A DNA stretch of 64,000 nt from an uncultured Desulfobacter sp. (GCF_963666145.1 NZ_OY762614.1:2842501-2906500); one strand, 5' to 3'. Positions 55,627 through 64,000 are shown, counted from the stretch's first letter. Notes: a model not told the origin generated them from the letters alone. Numbers and translations: made by a program.

Positions 55627-56991
55627 TTATATTTTCAAAAGTTCTATGGGATGAAATACTTTTCTGTCAAATACTTGGGAAAATTGCAAGCGGCAGCTCA
55701 GGCAATCGGTTAGAATCATTCGATTTTTTTCAGATTCAACCTGTTTAAATAAAGATTGCCCGGTCCTTAGACTCAGTTTGTGAAATGATTCTTTATACCC
55801 CAGATGACCGCCCATGCCGCAGCAACTCAACGCGCCGCCCACCTTGATAATATCAGCACCTGGGATGGTTGAGAATATATTAAAGTAAGGTTCTCCGATC
55901 TCCTGTTCCCTTTGATGGCACGAGGCAAAATAGATCAATGGTGTTTCGGGGATGTTTAGTTTGAATTCCAAATGGTGCGCTTGTTGAAAGGAAAATAAAA
56001 ACTCTCCAAGATCGTAGACATTTTTCGATAGTTTTATTCTGTTCATCGGGTCGATTGATGAAAAATAGCCGTCATCCTTGAATAGTTTCTGATAAATTGT
56101 TTTGGGAAGTGACAGAAATTTTCCTGCGCCGGAAGCCAGGGGCACCTTTATTTCATTCTTTTGGGTTTCTAAACTCTCCTGGGCTGCCTTTGAAAAATAG
56201 GCATTTTCAAGCAGCAGCTTTTTGTAAAAATATCCGCAGGTCGGGCAGGAGCATATTATTTTGTATCCCTTGCTGACTGCCTGAATTAAAATTTCAACGT
56301 TTGCCTTTATTTTTTCCAGCGCTTTTTGCTTCTGACCTTCCATTAAAAGCGGCATGCCGCAACAGTGTTGTTCCGGTAAAAACACCTCTATCCCGATGCT
56401 TTCCAGGAAAGTAACCGTGGCCTTTCCGACCTCCGGGAAAAAATACCCGGCACTGCAGCCTGCAAAATAGGCAACTTTTTGCCCGCTATCAGGAGATTTC
56501 TTTCCAATTGCATGATGGCCTGTGTTTTTTGCCCATTGGAAAAAATTTAGATCAGCAAACACGGGTAGCTGCCTGTCAGGGGCTATTTTTAACGCTTTTT
56601 TTACCATTGAGGCGGTCATGCTGCACTTGTTCAGTCCGTTGACGGGACGGCTGAGCAATGTTCCTAATTTGCCTGTATTTTGAATGTCAGCGGTAAATTG
56701 GGCCGTGAGGGGGATGCCGTCTTCGGAAGCCATTGCTGCTTTTGCTTCAAGGATCAGCATTCTGATATCAGAACAGGGGCACAGCCCGCACATGGTGCAA
56801 AGGTCAAGCAGTTGCCGTACTGTCGTATTATCAATCGTTTTCCCTTGTTCGAGTAATTCATCACTCAATCTGTAAAGTTCGGGGAAAAACAGGCAGTCTT
56901 CATCCAGATGTGTCCTGCAGACATCACATCCGCAGTATCCTGCGCATTTTTCAAATATTTTTAATATCAGATCCTTGGCGGAGGCGCTCAT
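55627..56991 (-). CDS. CCG-domain Fe-S reductase (GlpC/HdrB-like)
   Basis: A protein of about 454 residues. The N-terminal half has Cys groups that can bind two [4Fe-4S] clusters, including CTMCGLCPC. The C-terminal half has two CCG-type domains (AGCSAGYFFPE...EQHCCGMPLL; ASCHQREQEIG...GGALSCCGMGG), as in heterodisulfide reductase HdrB and GlpC. It likely passes electrons to or from a membrane or thiol partner. The ATG at MSASAKD was preferred to a longer frame. A ferredoxin gene lies just upstream and is a possible electron partner. Confidence 0.8.
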   Translation of the reverse strand: MSASAKDLILKIFEKCAGYCGCDVCRTHLDEDCLFFPELYRLSDELLEQGKTIDNTTVRQLLDLCTMCGLCPCSDIRMLILEAKAAMASEDGIPLTAQFTADIQNTGKLGTLLSRPVNGLNKCSMTASMVKKALKIAPDRQLPVFADLNFFQWAKNTGHHAIGKKSPDSGQKVAYFAGCSAGYFFPEVGKATVTFLESIGIEVFLPEQHCCGMPLLMEGQKQKALEKIKANVEILIQAVSKGYKIICSCPTCGYFYKKLLLENAYFSKAAQESLETQKNEIKVPLASGAGKFLSLPKTIYQKLFKDDGYFSSIDPMNRIKLSKNVYDLGEFLFSFQQAHHLEFKLNIPETPLIYFASCHQREQEIGEPYFNIFSTIPGADIIKVGGALSCCGMGGHLGYKESFHKLSLRTGQSLFKQVESEKNRMILTDCLSCRLQFSQVFDRKVFHPIELLKI

Positions 56992-57053
56992 GATTACATT
57001 ATCTTCTATCGCGGTGGTTTTTGTTCGTGGTTGCCGGTCGTGTTCTTTTGGGG

Positions 57054-57084
57054 AAAAGGGCACCTGGGGGGCAGGTGTCCTTTT
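57054..57084 (-). terminator. Hairpin after the ferredoxin gene
   Basis: On the minus strand AAAAGGACACCTG pairs with CAGGTGCCCTTTT (one mismatch) around four C residues, ending in T residues. It lies between the ferredoxin and Fe-S reductase genes and probably cuts down read-through. Confidence 0.7.
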
Positions 57085-57131
57085 GTGTGTGGCAGGTTAT
57101 TTAGAAAACAGCCTTAAAAATGGGATGATCT

Positions 57132-57305
57132 CTACTCCGCAGAAATTGCGTGGAACCCGCATTCGGCTTCACATTCGCCGCAATCAACACATTCTTCGCT
57201 TATTTCGAAATAGTTTTTTCCGGCCGGCATACTGATGGCTTCAACAGGACAGGCGCTTGCGCATGCGCCACAGGACTGACATTCTTCGGGGTCTATTTTG
57301 TGCAT
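57132..57305 (-). CDS. 57-residue 2[4Fe-4S] ferredoxin
   Basis: A short reading frame with AAAGGAG six nt before its ATG encodes a classic small ferredoxin: cluster I Cys at 9, 12, 15 and 19 (CQSCGACASACP) and cluster II Cys at 39, 42, 45 and 49 (CVDCGECEAECG). It is an electron carrier of the clostridial type. The Gly after the last Cys, in place of the usual Pro, is a small deviation. It precedes the CCG-type Fe-S protein gene. Confidence 0.93.
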   Translation of the reverse strand: MHKIDPEECQSCGACASACPVEAISMPAGKNYFEISEECVDCGECEAECGFHAISAE

Positions 57306-57613
57306 TTTTTTCTCCTTTAAAACGGCATATTTGGTTTTTTAACGCGGGCGTTGTGCCGGCAGTTAAATAATTAGTAATAAAATGAGTGGCTTTTAATTTG
57401 TGTTAAAAAATAATCTTTGTTTTTAAAAAATACAAAAAAGGCAACTCACGAAGAAACTTATAGGAAGATTTTCAGGTCCGGTCAAGCATTATGTATAGGG
57501 GGGATGGGTGAACGCATTTATACTTTTGCGGGTTATTTTAACTTCGCTATGGGGATCGGAATCGAAATATCCATTATTTTCGATCCCGATGACCTCTTTG
57601 AATATAAATGCGG

Positions 57614-58306
57614 TTACTCGGTATAGGGGGTTGGATCGGGGATGCCGGCTTCGGTAAATCCTTTTATGCGGTGCAGGCAGGAGTCGCACTTTCCACAGGA
57701 ACGGCCTTGGTTGTCGGGATCATAACAGGAGAGGGTCAGGCTGTAATCCACGCCTAAACCATGACCGGTGGTGATGATTTCGGATTTTGACATTTGAATC
57801 AACGGGGTTTCAATGGTCAAAACGGTTTCTTTGGTCACGCCGGTTTTTGTGGCCAGATTGGCCATGGTTTGAAAGGCGTCAATAAATTGGGGCCTGCAGT
57901 CCGGATAGCCTGAATAATCCACGGCGGTGACGCCGATGAAAATGGCTTGGGCCTTAAGCACCTCGGCCCAGGCCATGGCATAGGATAAGAATATGGTGTT
58001 TCTGGCGGGTACATAGGTGACGGGGATCTGGGTTTGATCAATCTGCGTCACGCTGTCGTGTTTGGGCACGGCAATGTCGTCGGTGAGAGCGGAACCGCCG
58101 AACTGGCGCAGGTCAATGTCCACAATTTTATGGTCTTCTGCCCCCAGATGCACGGCCACTTTTTTGGCACACTCCAGCTCCACACTGTGGCGCTGGCCGT
58201 ACCTGAAGCTTAGGCTGTAAATCTCAAACCCCCGGTCCCTGGCAATGGCCATGGCGGTGGTGGAGTCAATGCCGCCGGATGAAAGAACGACTGCTTTTTT
58301 TGTCAT
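57614..58306 (-). CDS. queC: 7-cyano-7-deazaguanine synthase
   Basis: A 230-residue enzyme converting 7-carboxy-7-deazaguanine to preQ0 in queuosine synthesis. The N-terminal PP-loop SSGGIDSTTAM binds ATP, and the C-terminal zinc site reads CYDPDNQGRSCGKCDSC. The ATG at MTKKAVVLS has GAGGAG before it and restores the family length; an earlier frame adds 40 unrelated residues. It begins just after queE. Confidence 0.94.
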   Translation of the reverse strand: MTKKAVVLSSGGIDSTTAMAIARDRGFEIYSLSFRYGQRHSVELECAKKVAVHLGAEDHKIVDIDLRQFGGSALTDDIAVPKHDSVTQIDQTQIPVTYVPARNTIFLSYAMAWAEVLKAQAIFIGVTAVDYSGYPDCRPQFIDAFQTMANLATKTGVTKETVLTIETPLIQMSKSEIITTGHGLGVDYSLTLSCYDPDNQGRSCGKCDSCLHRIKGFTEAGIPDPTPYTE

Positions 58307-58310
58307 GGGT

Positions 58311-58955
58311 TTATACTCCTCGTAAATCCGGATCCCAGATGATTTTGTGTTGTTGAAGGGAGAGCCTTGCCCCCAGCTTGTCTTTAAGTATCCATGCTGC
58401 CAGGTCCGAAAGCACAATCTCGCCAAACACCGGGCTGATGTGAATATGTTCTCTGGGATGGTTCTTTAGGTGTGTTTTGATGATGGCTGCGGCATATTCA
58501 TAATCCTGCCTTGATCCCACCACAAATTTCACTTCATCCCGGTCTGTCATGTGATTGAAATTATCCAAAAGAAATGACCCGGCTTCACCGGACGATGGAC
58601 ACTTCACATCCATGATGCGGATACCGGCCGGATCCACAGGCGCAATACTCAGGCTCCCATTGGTTTCCAGCAGTACCTGAAATCCCTTTGCCAGAAGTTC
58701 GGATATCAATGCAGGCGTCTGGGGCTGAATCAAGGGTTCTCCGCCGGTAATTTCCACCATGGCGCAGTTAAACGCCGCCACCTGGTCCACGATTTGATTG
58801 ATGGTCATGGGTGTGGGGTGTGTCGCGGCATAGGTGGTGTCGCACCAGGAACAGGAGAGGTTGCATCCGGACAGCCGGACAAACACACAGGCAAGGCCTG
58901 CCCGGGTGGATTCGCCCTGCAGGCTGTAAAAAATTTCGCAAATATCCAGGGGCAC
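58311..58955 (-). CDS. queE: 7-carboxy-7-deazaguanine synthase
   Basis: A 214-residue radical SAM enzyme that contracts 6-carboxytetrahydropterin to 7-carboxy-7-deazaguanine. The cluster motif is CNLSCSWCDT, following IFYSLQGES, with EITGGEPL downstream. It starts at a GTG that directly follows the queD stop, with AGGAGG inside the queD tail, so translation is coupled. Confidence 0.94.
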   Translation of the reverse strand: MPLDICEIFYSLQGESTRAGLACVFVRLSGCNLSCSWCDTTYAATHPTPMTINQIVDQVAAFNCAMVEITGGEPLIQPQTPALISELLAKGFQVLLETNGSLSIAPVDPAGIRIMDVKCPSSGEAGSFLLDNFNHMTDRDEVKFVVGSRQDYEYAAAIIKTHLKNHPREHIHISPVFGEIVLSDLAAWILKDKLGARLSLQQHKIIWDPDLRGV

Positions 58956-59336
58956 TTATACCTCCTGGTAGGATGATCCGCAGCCCGGACTTTCAAATAC
59001 CGTGATTTTTTTAATTTTGATGAACTCGGTGTTCAAGCGCCTGGACAGCTCAGAGTATAGAAATTTTGCCAGGTTTTCAGCCGTGGGATTGATGGCGCCA
59101 AATTCCGCAATTTCGTTAAGATTGGTATGATCCAGCTTGCTTAAAACATCTTTAACCACACGTTTAACGTCCCTGAAATCTATGCCCATGCCCAACTGGT
59201 TGAGTTTGGTGCACCGTATGTGTGCTTCAACAATCCAGTTATGGCCGTGCAGATTTGAGCAGTTGCCGTCATAGCCCCGCAGGGAATGGGCTGCTGCAAA
59301 ATGGTCCTGGACACAAATGTCATATACGCCTGGCAT
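58956..59336 (-). CDS. queD: 6-carboxytetrahydropterin synthase
   Basis: A 126-residue enzyme of the QueD family acting on dihydroneopterin triphosphate. Zinc-binding histidines are visible in HFAAAHSL and NLHGHNW, with the catalytic Cys in GNCSN. It leads the queD-queE-queC operon; GTP cyclohydrolase (FolE) is not in the window. No preQ1 riboswitch was recognised in the 250 nt upstream. Confidence 0.93.
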   Translation of the reverse strand: MPGVYDICVQDHFAAAHSLRGYDGNCSNLHGHNWIVEAHIRCTKLNQLGMGIDFRDVKRVVKDVLSKLDHTNLNEIAEFGAINPTAENLAKFLYSELSRRLNTEFIKIKKITVFESPGCGSSYQEV

Positions 59337-59604
59337 AAATAGATACTCCCTTGTTAATAACGGCCATGGGCCGACCTGGTTGATTTAACACCCAGGCTCA
59401 ACCCCAAATAGCACATGAAAGCAGCTTTTTTTGCCCTTTGCCACTTTCATATGAAATAGCCTGGTGATTTGAAAAATCTACCATAATTTTGGGTCTGAAT
59501 CAAAAATGTCAAGGCGATTAATTATTTGCTTTTCAAATTCATCCACGGATTTGATACGCTTTGGGGTGGGATTTGAAATATGAAAAGGGCAGGGGAGAAA
59601 TTAT

Positions 59605-60570
59605 ATGGTCGATGTGATCCATAAATATCTTGAACAGCAGGGCTATCTGATCATTGACGGGGCGCTTGGCACCGAGCTGGAGCGCCGGGGATGTAATCTT
59701 GATGACCCGTTATGGTCGGCCCGGCTTTTGGCGGACGATCCAGGCAAGATTGCGGCCGTTCATGCCGACTATCTTCGTGCCGGGGCGGATTGTCTGATTA
59801 CGGCAAGTTACCAGGCCACGTTCCAGGGATTGGCCCGTCAGGGGTATACCCAGGCGCAGGCCCAAAAGCTCATACAATCCTCTGTTACGTTGGCAAACGT
59901 TGTTGTGGAAAATTTCTGGGCCGATCCATCCAACCGTATTAACCGGCTTAAACCCCTGGTGGCTGCATCGGTTGGCCCCTACGGCGCTTTTTTGGCGGAC
60001 AGATCGGAGTACACCGGAAATTACGGCATCGGTGAAGACGAGCTGGTTGCGTTTCACAAAGAGAGATTAAGTGCACTGATTTCAGCCGGGCCAAATCTTC
60101 TGGCCTGTGAAACCCTGCCCTGTTTTGCCGAGGCCAGAGCCCTTGTCCGCTTGCTGGAGGTTTTGGGGCCGGACTCAGGCAGCATCCCGGCCTGGATCAG
60201 CTTCAGTGCAAAGGACGGCCACCGCATCAACAGTGGAGAAGCAATCCGGGACTGCGCCCAATGGCTGGCCGGCAAGCCCTGTGTGACAGCCATGGGGATC
60301 AATTGTACAAATCCGCTCCATATCCTGTCTCTTGTAAAAGAGATCCGGTCCGTGACCGATAAACCCGTGGTGGTATATCCAAATAAAGGCGAGGCGTGTA
60401 ACCAGTTGACAGATCCAAAGGAAGGGCCGACTTCATTTGCTGAAATGGCCGTCCAATGGGCAAAATACGGTGCCAAACTCATTGGGGGGTGCTGTCATAC
60501 TACACCGGACGATATCCGCCGACTTGCTTGGAGGTTGAAATTATCGGCTAAAAACCAAAAAAGCCCCTGA
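59605..60570 (+). CDS. Homocysteine S-methyltransferase (MmuM-like)
   Basis: A 321-residue methyltransferase using S-methylmethionine or S-adenosylmethionine to methylate homocysteine. IDGALGTELERRG opens the barrel and the zinc-binding cysteines are in GINCTNP and IGGCCHTTP. AGGGGAG lies before the ATG. It gives a second route to methionine beside the split MetH encoded at 22-25 kb. It is the last ordinary gene before the repeat-bounded island. Confidence 0.9.
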   Translation: MVDVIHKYLEQQGYLIIDGALGTELERRGCNLDDPLWSARLLADDPGKIAAVHADYLRAGADCLITASYQATFQGLARQGYTQAQAQKLIQSSVTLANVVVENFWADPSNRINRLKPLVAASVGPYGAFLADRSEYTGNYGIGEDELVAFHKERLSALISAGPNLLACETLPCFAEARALVRLLEVLGPDSGSIPAWISFSAKDGHRINSGEAIRDCAQWLAGKPCVTAMGINCTNPLHILSLVKEIRSVTDKPVVVYPNKGEACNQLTDPKEGPTSFAEMAVQWAKYGAKLIGGCCHTTPDDIRRLAWRLKLSAKNQKSP

Positions 60571-60580
60571 AGACAGGGGC
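60563..60580 (-). terminator. Hairpin with minus-strand T run
   Basis: GCCCCTG pairs with CAGGGGC around a 4-nt loop. The T run follows on the minus strand (GGGGCTTTTTTGG), so it would end a leftward transcript and overlaps the stop codon of the methyltransferase gene. On the plus strand only a weak end is expected. Confidence 0.6.
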
Positions 60581-61075
60581 CATTGTAGATGCTGGTAGCG
60601 ACGCAGGGATGCGCCCTGTATCCCACGTCTGCCGGGCTTTTCGGCGTTTCGCTCTTGCCGATGTGAGAGAATTTGTACCAAAGAAATGGACCCCAAGTCA
60701 AGGCAAAATAGAGACCCAAAATGGTGAAGCTACACGGCTACTTTTTGGAAAATCAGGGCAAGTGGCTTGAAGTATTCACAGAGGGTGCCAAATGGGGGGC
60801 GTAAAATTCGGCACAAAAATCTGATACCTTATTAATATATCGCTTCGTGCCTGATGTCCCCCGTGGTTATTTTCATTCAGGATGGGCATGGGGGTGGTGG
60901 TCTCAACGAAATGAGTAGTTACCCCCCCCCCCCCTGTTCCCAGATCAACGTATGCCGGGCGGGTTGCTCTACCCCATCGTTATTTAAATGGAGACTGTGT
61001 TTCCACCATAAGTTTCGATAATGTTTCTACTTTGGCAGATAAATAAATTATATTTGTTATGGCTATCGTTGGAGT
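60571..61075. other. Noncoding stretch at the left edge of the island
   Basis: About 500 nt with no gene. It holds a structured segment near 60594-60659, the left copy of the direct repeat, and a run of 13 C residues at 60922-60934. Confidence 0.6.
60698..60862. repeat. Direct repeat, left copy
   Basis: Starts at TCAAGGCAAAA and ends at GATGTCCCCC. It matches 63692-63858 along its length with small gaps, by eye about 75-80 percent identical; the longest identical runs are TTGAAGTATTCACA and AAAATTCGGCACAAAAATCTGA (21-22 nt). Weaker similarity extends about 30 nt further upstream in both. No reading frame is conserved. Confidence 0.85.
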
Positions 61076-61540
61076 TTAGGGGCTACCGATTGAAGTCGAG
61101 GTGTTGGAGGACGAGTCCACGGCAGTCTGTTGTAACGACGTTTTAGTATCCGTTTTTGATTGATATGCAAGGAAGGCAAGAGCGAAACTTCCTAAAGATA
61201 TTAAGATCGCCAGGGCTGATAATAGTCCAGGATTTTTGTTCAAAAAAGTTAAAACTTTTGACCACCAAGTTTTTGATGCCGCGTTATAACCTTCTTCAGT
61301 AAGGTTGAATTTTAGTTTACCCTCATGAATTTGGATATATCTCTTAGAAGCTAATTCTTTTGCAAGTTCAGACACCGGATACCAAATAGAACCATCAGGC
61401 CTATTGATAGCTATTTGGCTGGGTGTCATTGTTATATAGAACGTGTGGGTTCCTAAGTTTCTTAGGCCATAACCATTTTTTTTAGTGTATTCATCAAATA
61501 GGATTTTGAGAAAAACTTTTTCATGTTTTGGGGTTAACAT
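61076..61540 (-). CDS. Small protein with a C-terminal membrane helix
   Basis: A protein of about 154 residues, not recognised. Residues 1-100 look like a compact globular domain, possibly winged-helix-like (LAKELASKRYIQIHEGKLKFNLTEEGYNAA). One membrane helix follows (LLSALAILISLGSFALAFLAYQ), then a Ser/Thr-rich tail. The second ATG is chosen because AAAGGA lies 6 nt before it. It lies 126 nt downstream of the trypco2-like gene on the same strand and may be co-transcribed. Confidence 0.65.
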   Translation of the reverse strand: MLTPKHEKVFLKILFDEYTKKNGYGLRNLGTHTFYITMTPSQIAINRPDGSIWYPVSELAKELASKRYIQIHEGKLKFNLTEEGYNAASKTWWSKVLTFLNKNPGLLSALAILISLGSFALAFLAYQSKTDTKTSLQQTAVDSSSNTSTSIGSP

Positions 61541-61666
61541 TTTATTCCTTTCTGTCATAGTCTCATAATGAGAAACTGATCCCTGAAAACAGTCGAACCA
61601 CCCCGTTTCCAGATCTGTATGCCGGGAGGCACGGATGTTCCTCAGTGATGAGGTGTTCGATCCCGA

Positions 61667-62041
61667 TTAAGCTTCCTTTGATGGCAGAACGATGGGCACC
61701 GAAAACTTGATTCTTGATGTGCTCCCAGACTTAGAAGAAGACTCCCCTCCAGCTGACAATCCAATAGACATAACCGATATTTTTACACCGGCCTTTGCCG
61801 TATCTGTCTCATCAACAACCACAGCAATATCAAAATCCACTTTGTGAACAACTCGTGTGCCAGATGTCGGGTCTATTACATTGCTTTTGAAAGTACGCCC
61901 AAAAGCCTGGCTACTCTCAGAAGTGAATTTAAAGTCGTTGGGACTCACAACCGCATTTGTGTCTTCTAACTCCTTACTCGCATCAAGTATGCCTCGAGAT
62001 ATTTCTACCAAAGAAGATTTTATAAATTCCCTTAATTCCAC
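61667..62041 (-). CDS. Trypco2-like small domain protein
   Basis: A 124-residue protein. The N terminus is helical (LREFIKSSLVEISRGILDA) and the rest beta-rich, with VDFDIAVVV near 68-76 and the terminal SRIKFSVPIVLP at 109-120. This pattern matches what I recall of trypco2 domains, small partners of peptidases and other effectors in predicted bacterial conflict systems. The start is GTG with AGGAG six nt before it. No trypsin-like gene is beside it. The family call is from memory and should be tested. Confidence 0.6.
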   Translation of the reverse strand: MELREFIKSSLVEISRGILDASKELEDTNAVVSPNDFKFTSESSQAFGRTFKSNVIDPTSGTRVVHKVDFDIAVVVDETDTAKAGVKISVMSIGLSAGGESSSKSGSTSRIKFSVPIVLPSKEA

Positions 62042-62561
62042 ATTTTCTCCTAAACGAAATAGTTCAAAGTAAAAATCAAAACTCTTGAAGCGTATCCTGC
62101 CTATCTACCGAATGCAAGGCAAAGGAGAACACATTGCATCAAAGATACTTCCCTACAAAAATGCCTGAAAAATGTGAAAGGGTATATATATAACGTAGTG
62201 AACACGGAGTCCCCCGTAGTCGACTCCAGATCCACCATTCTTTTGATCCTAATTCAATGGGATTGACGGTCCCATGTTTTCATTCAGGGTGCCGGACCAG
62301 GGCCGGGAGATCCTGCCGGGTGCCCCTGAACCTTGCCTATCTCCTTTTTCGGCATAGTGTCAAATAGGGTATACCCATGTTGGATGTTGAAAAAATGTCG
62401 ATATAGAGTCTGTGGAATGGATTTTAACACTGCCTACATTTTGGTTTATAGAACCCATATGACGATCTTAGAATCCCCCTATTTACATCCGGTTCCCATT
62501 CGGATATGCCAAGGATGGTATCCATATCAATTATTCAATCAGGTTCACGGGAGCATCTGCT
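62042..62561. other. Noncoding gap inside the island
   Basis: About 520 nt between divergent genes. A GC-rich patch near 62270-62325 (TTTTCATTCAGGGTGCCGGACC) is weakly like the sequence at 60869-60890. No convincing gene or RNA was found. Confidence 0.5.
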
Positions 62562-63590
62562 ATGGTGAAAAAGTTCACGGACGAGGAGTGGGAAGAGTAT
62601 CTGAAAGTGCGTCAAACTGGATTTGAAGGGAACCCTGAACATCTTAAAATCCTTTTAGAACTTGGTGTAAGAGGCTGGAATGCATGGCGAGTAAAGAATC
62701 CTGATATTTATCCTAATCTTACCAATGTAGATCTAACATTCCGAAAAGGAGATTTGGTTCAAGGTGGTTTTTATGAAAAAATAGCCAAGGATGGCGATCT
62801 CATTGTCCTCGACAGCAATGAAGAACGGCCCGTTTTTGATCTCAGTCATATAGATCTGAAAAATGCAATTCTGAACAACGCTGATTTTTCTTGGGTTAGA
62901 TTCCGAAAGGCTGTATTCCGGTTTGCAAAACTTGAAAAAGTTCAGTTTGAGTGCGCTGATTTAACTGAAGCATATTTTGGGGAGGCGAATTTAAAGCTAT
63001 CTGATTTTTTTAAGGCAAACCTTTATAAAGCAGTGACGAATGAAGCTGATCTTAGAGGCGCATCTTTAGCGTATGCAAACTTAGACCAGACCGTTGTCAC
63101 GGATATAAAATATACTCAGAAAAACGCCAAGGGATTTGGTCTGAAGCCTGTTAAAGGCTATTTTGGCGCTAACGTCGAATCTTGTATGGGTAACCCGTTG
63201 TTCAGAAGAGACTCAATGGATATGAACTTTCTTGAAGCTTACCATAGGAAGCATCCTAAAAAATATTTTTTGTGGAAGATAATGTGTAACTGTGGGCATT
63301 CTTGGATTTTATGGGCATTTTGGTCTGTGGTATTAGCCGGACTTTTCGCTGGAATATTTACAGCAATGGGGCCAGATTCTTTCAATCTGCCTCATTTGAA
63401 GCAATATGAAAATAGTTTCTGGACCTACCTCTATTATAGCGTGGTTACATTCACAACCCTTGGTTTTGGTGACATCGTGCCAACAAAACTATCATCTGCA
63501 TATGCTGTCATGGCTGAGGTGATAGTAGGATATATAATGTTGGGTGGGTTGATTTCAATATTTGCCACGAAGTTGGCGAGGAGGAGCTGA
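62562..63590 (+). CDS. Pentapeptide-repeat two-helix ion channel
   Basis: A 342-residue membrane protein. Residues about 92-178 are pentapeptide repeats of the A(D/N)Lxx type (LKNAILNNADFSW, ADLTEAYFGEANLKLSDFFKANLYKA). Two membrane helices (about 248-268 and 313-335) flank a pore loop with TTLGFGD at 298-304, a potassium-channel-like selectivity filter. The N-terminal solenoid probably senses or anchors a ligand. GGGAG precedes the ATG. It is divergent from the trypco2-like gene. Confidence 0.85.
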   Translation: MVKKFTDEEWEEYLKVRQTGFEGNPEHLKILLELGVRGWNAWRVKNPDIYPNLTNVDLTFRKGDLVQGGFYEKIAKDGDLIVLDSNEERPVFDLSHIDLKNAILNNADFSWVRFRKAVFRFAKLEKVQFECADLTEAYFGEANLKLSDFFKANLYKAVTNEADLRGASLAYANLDQTVVTDIKYTQKNAKGFGLKPVKGYFGANVESCMGNPLFRRDSMDMNFLEAYHRKHPKKYFLWKIMCNCGHSWILWAFWSVVLAGLFAGIFTAMGPDSFNLPHLKQYENSFWTYLYYSVVTFTTLGFGDIVPTKLSSAYAVMAEVIVGYIMLGGLISIFATKLARRS

Positions 63591-64000
63591 GGGGGAACTG
63601 CCGATCGAAACCAATATCCTTGCCCCTCAAGGTTTTTCACGTTTCCTCTTCCGTCAAGGTCCTAATTTAGTACCCTGGAGCTGGACCATTGTCAAGGCAA
63701 AAAATAGAGGCCCAAAATGGCGTTTCTCCACGCCTATTTTTCAGAATTCAGGGCAGTGCCTTGAAGTATTCACACAGATGTGCCAAACGGGGCCGGCTAA
63801 AATTCGGCACAAAAATCTGAGACATCATTAATATATCGCTTAGTGCCTGATGTCCCCCCCCTTCCGAACCTACTCACGAAAAACAGCATAGTAAGAAATC
63901 AACATGTGTTCGCTGCTGCTATTGTTCAAGTTTCATGAATACCTAAAGAATAGATGTCAGAAAACCAAGGATTCTTATAATTAAGCTTATTAAACGAACA
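63591..64000. other. Noncoding right edge of the island
   Basis: About 410 nt without a gene, containing the right copy of the direct repeat. The last 140 nt are AT-rich and show nothing recognisable. Confidence 0.5.
63692..63858. repeat. Direct repeat, right copy
   Basis: Same orientation as the copy at 60698-60862; both end in a C run. The two copies enclose about 2.8 kb with three genes. Diverged ends of a mobile unit or remnants of a larger element are both possible. Confidence 0.85.

Noticed and set aside
59337..59604. Possible preQ1 riboswitch upstream of queD
   Set aside because: No match to preQ1-I conserved loop or tail was found on either strand.
63562..63831. 89-codon frame across the right repeat
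   Set aside because: It overlaps the channel gene end and the noncoding repeat; the frame is not kept in the left copy.

Overview
The window looks like chromosomal DNA from a strictly anaerobic, Gram-negative, sulfate-reducing type bacterium of the Desulfobacterota, most likely Desulfobacterales. This is inferred from gene content: a MetH lacking its activation domain with a separate activation protein, a TAXI-type TRAP transporter, an AmmeMemoRadiSam-type radical SAM enzyme, a CCG-motif Fe-S reductase with a small 2[4Fe-4S] ferredoxin, and many GGDEF/EAL and two-component genes. No 16S gene is present, so genus is not assigned.

Layout. 1-1.5 kb: 3' part of a 23S rRNA gene, a spacer that folds into a long hairpin, 5S rRNA and a terminator. 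1.5-7.2 kb: housekeeping and signalling genes (ABC-F ATPase, BaiN-type flavoprotein, YkgJ-type cysteine-cluster protein, 7TMR-DISM diguanylate cyclase). 7.2-16.2 kb, minus strand: a Wadjet/MksBEFG-like operon, jetA-jetB-jetC, then a SixA-like phosphatase and a Nudix hydrolase, then jetD; this is the main defence candidate. 16.4-22 kb: an AT-rich pair, an exported DUF3857/transglutaminase protein and a very large TPR/Sel1 protein. 22-25.2 kb: split cobalamin-dependent methionine synthase. 25.2-29.1 kb: TAXI-TRAP transporter and a MarR regulator. 29.2-33.6 kb: monooxygenase-like protein, Cache-HAMP-GGDEF protein, SH3 lipoprotein, EAL-HDOD protein. 34-36.7 kb: MOT1-type molybdate transporter and RsgA. 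37-39.9 kb: SPFH protein plus NAD-kinase-like protein, divergent from an NrtR-type Nudix regulator across a promoter with four GTC/GAC palindromes. 40-44.1 kb: hybrid histidine kinase and sigma-54 response regulator. 44.2-48.5 kb: LysR regulator divergent from two aldehyde dehydrogenases. 48.7-57.3 kb: Pmp3-type peptide, SlyD-like FKBP, response regulator with a Cys-rich tail, methyltransferase plus AmrS, CCA-adding enzyme, SerB, ArsC, Fe-S reductase, and a 57-residue ferredoxin. 57.6-59.3 kb: queD-queE-queC for preQ0. 59.6-60.6 kb: homocysteine methyltransferase. 60.7-63.9 kb: an island bracketed by two ~165-bp direct repeats, carrying a small membrane protein, a trypco2-like protein and a pentapeptide-repeat ion channel.

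Three accessory modules deserve most attention: the Wadjet-like operon with embedded SixA and Nudix genes and unusual ATPase motifs; the NrtR/SPFH/NAD-kinase-like divergon; and the repeat-bounded trypco2/channel island. All function calls come from reading the sequence and motif memory; no database search or folding program was run.
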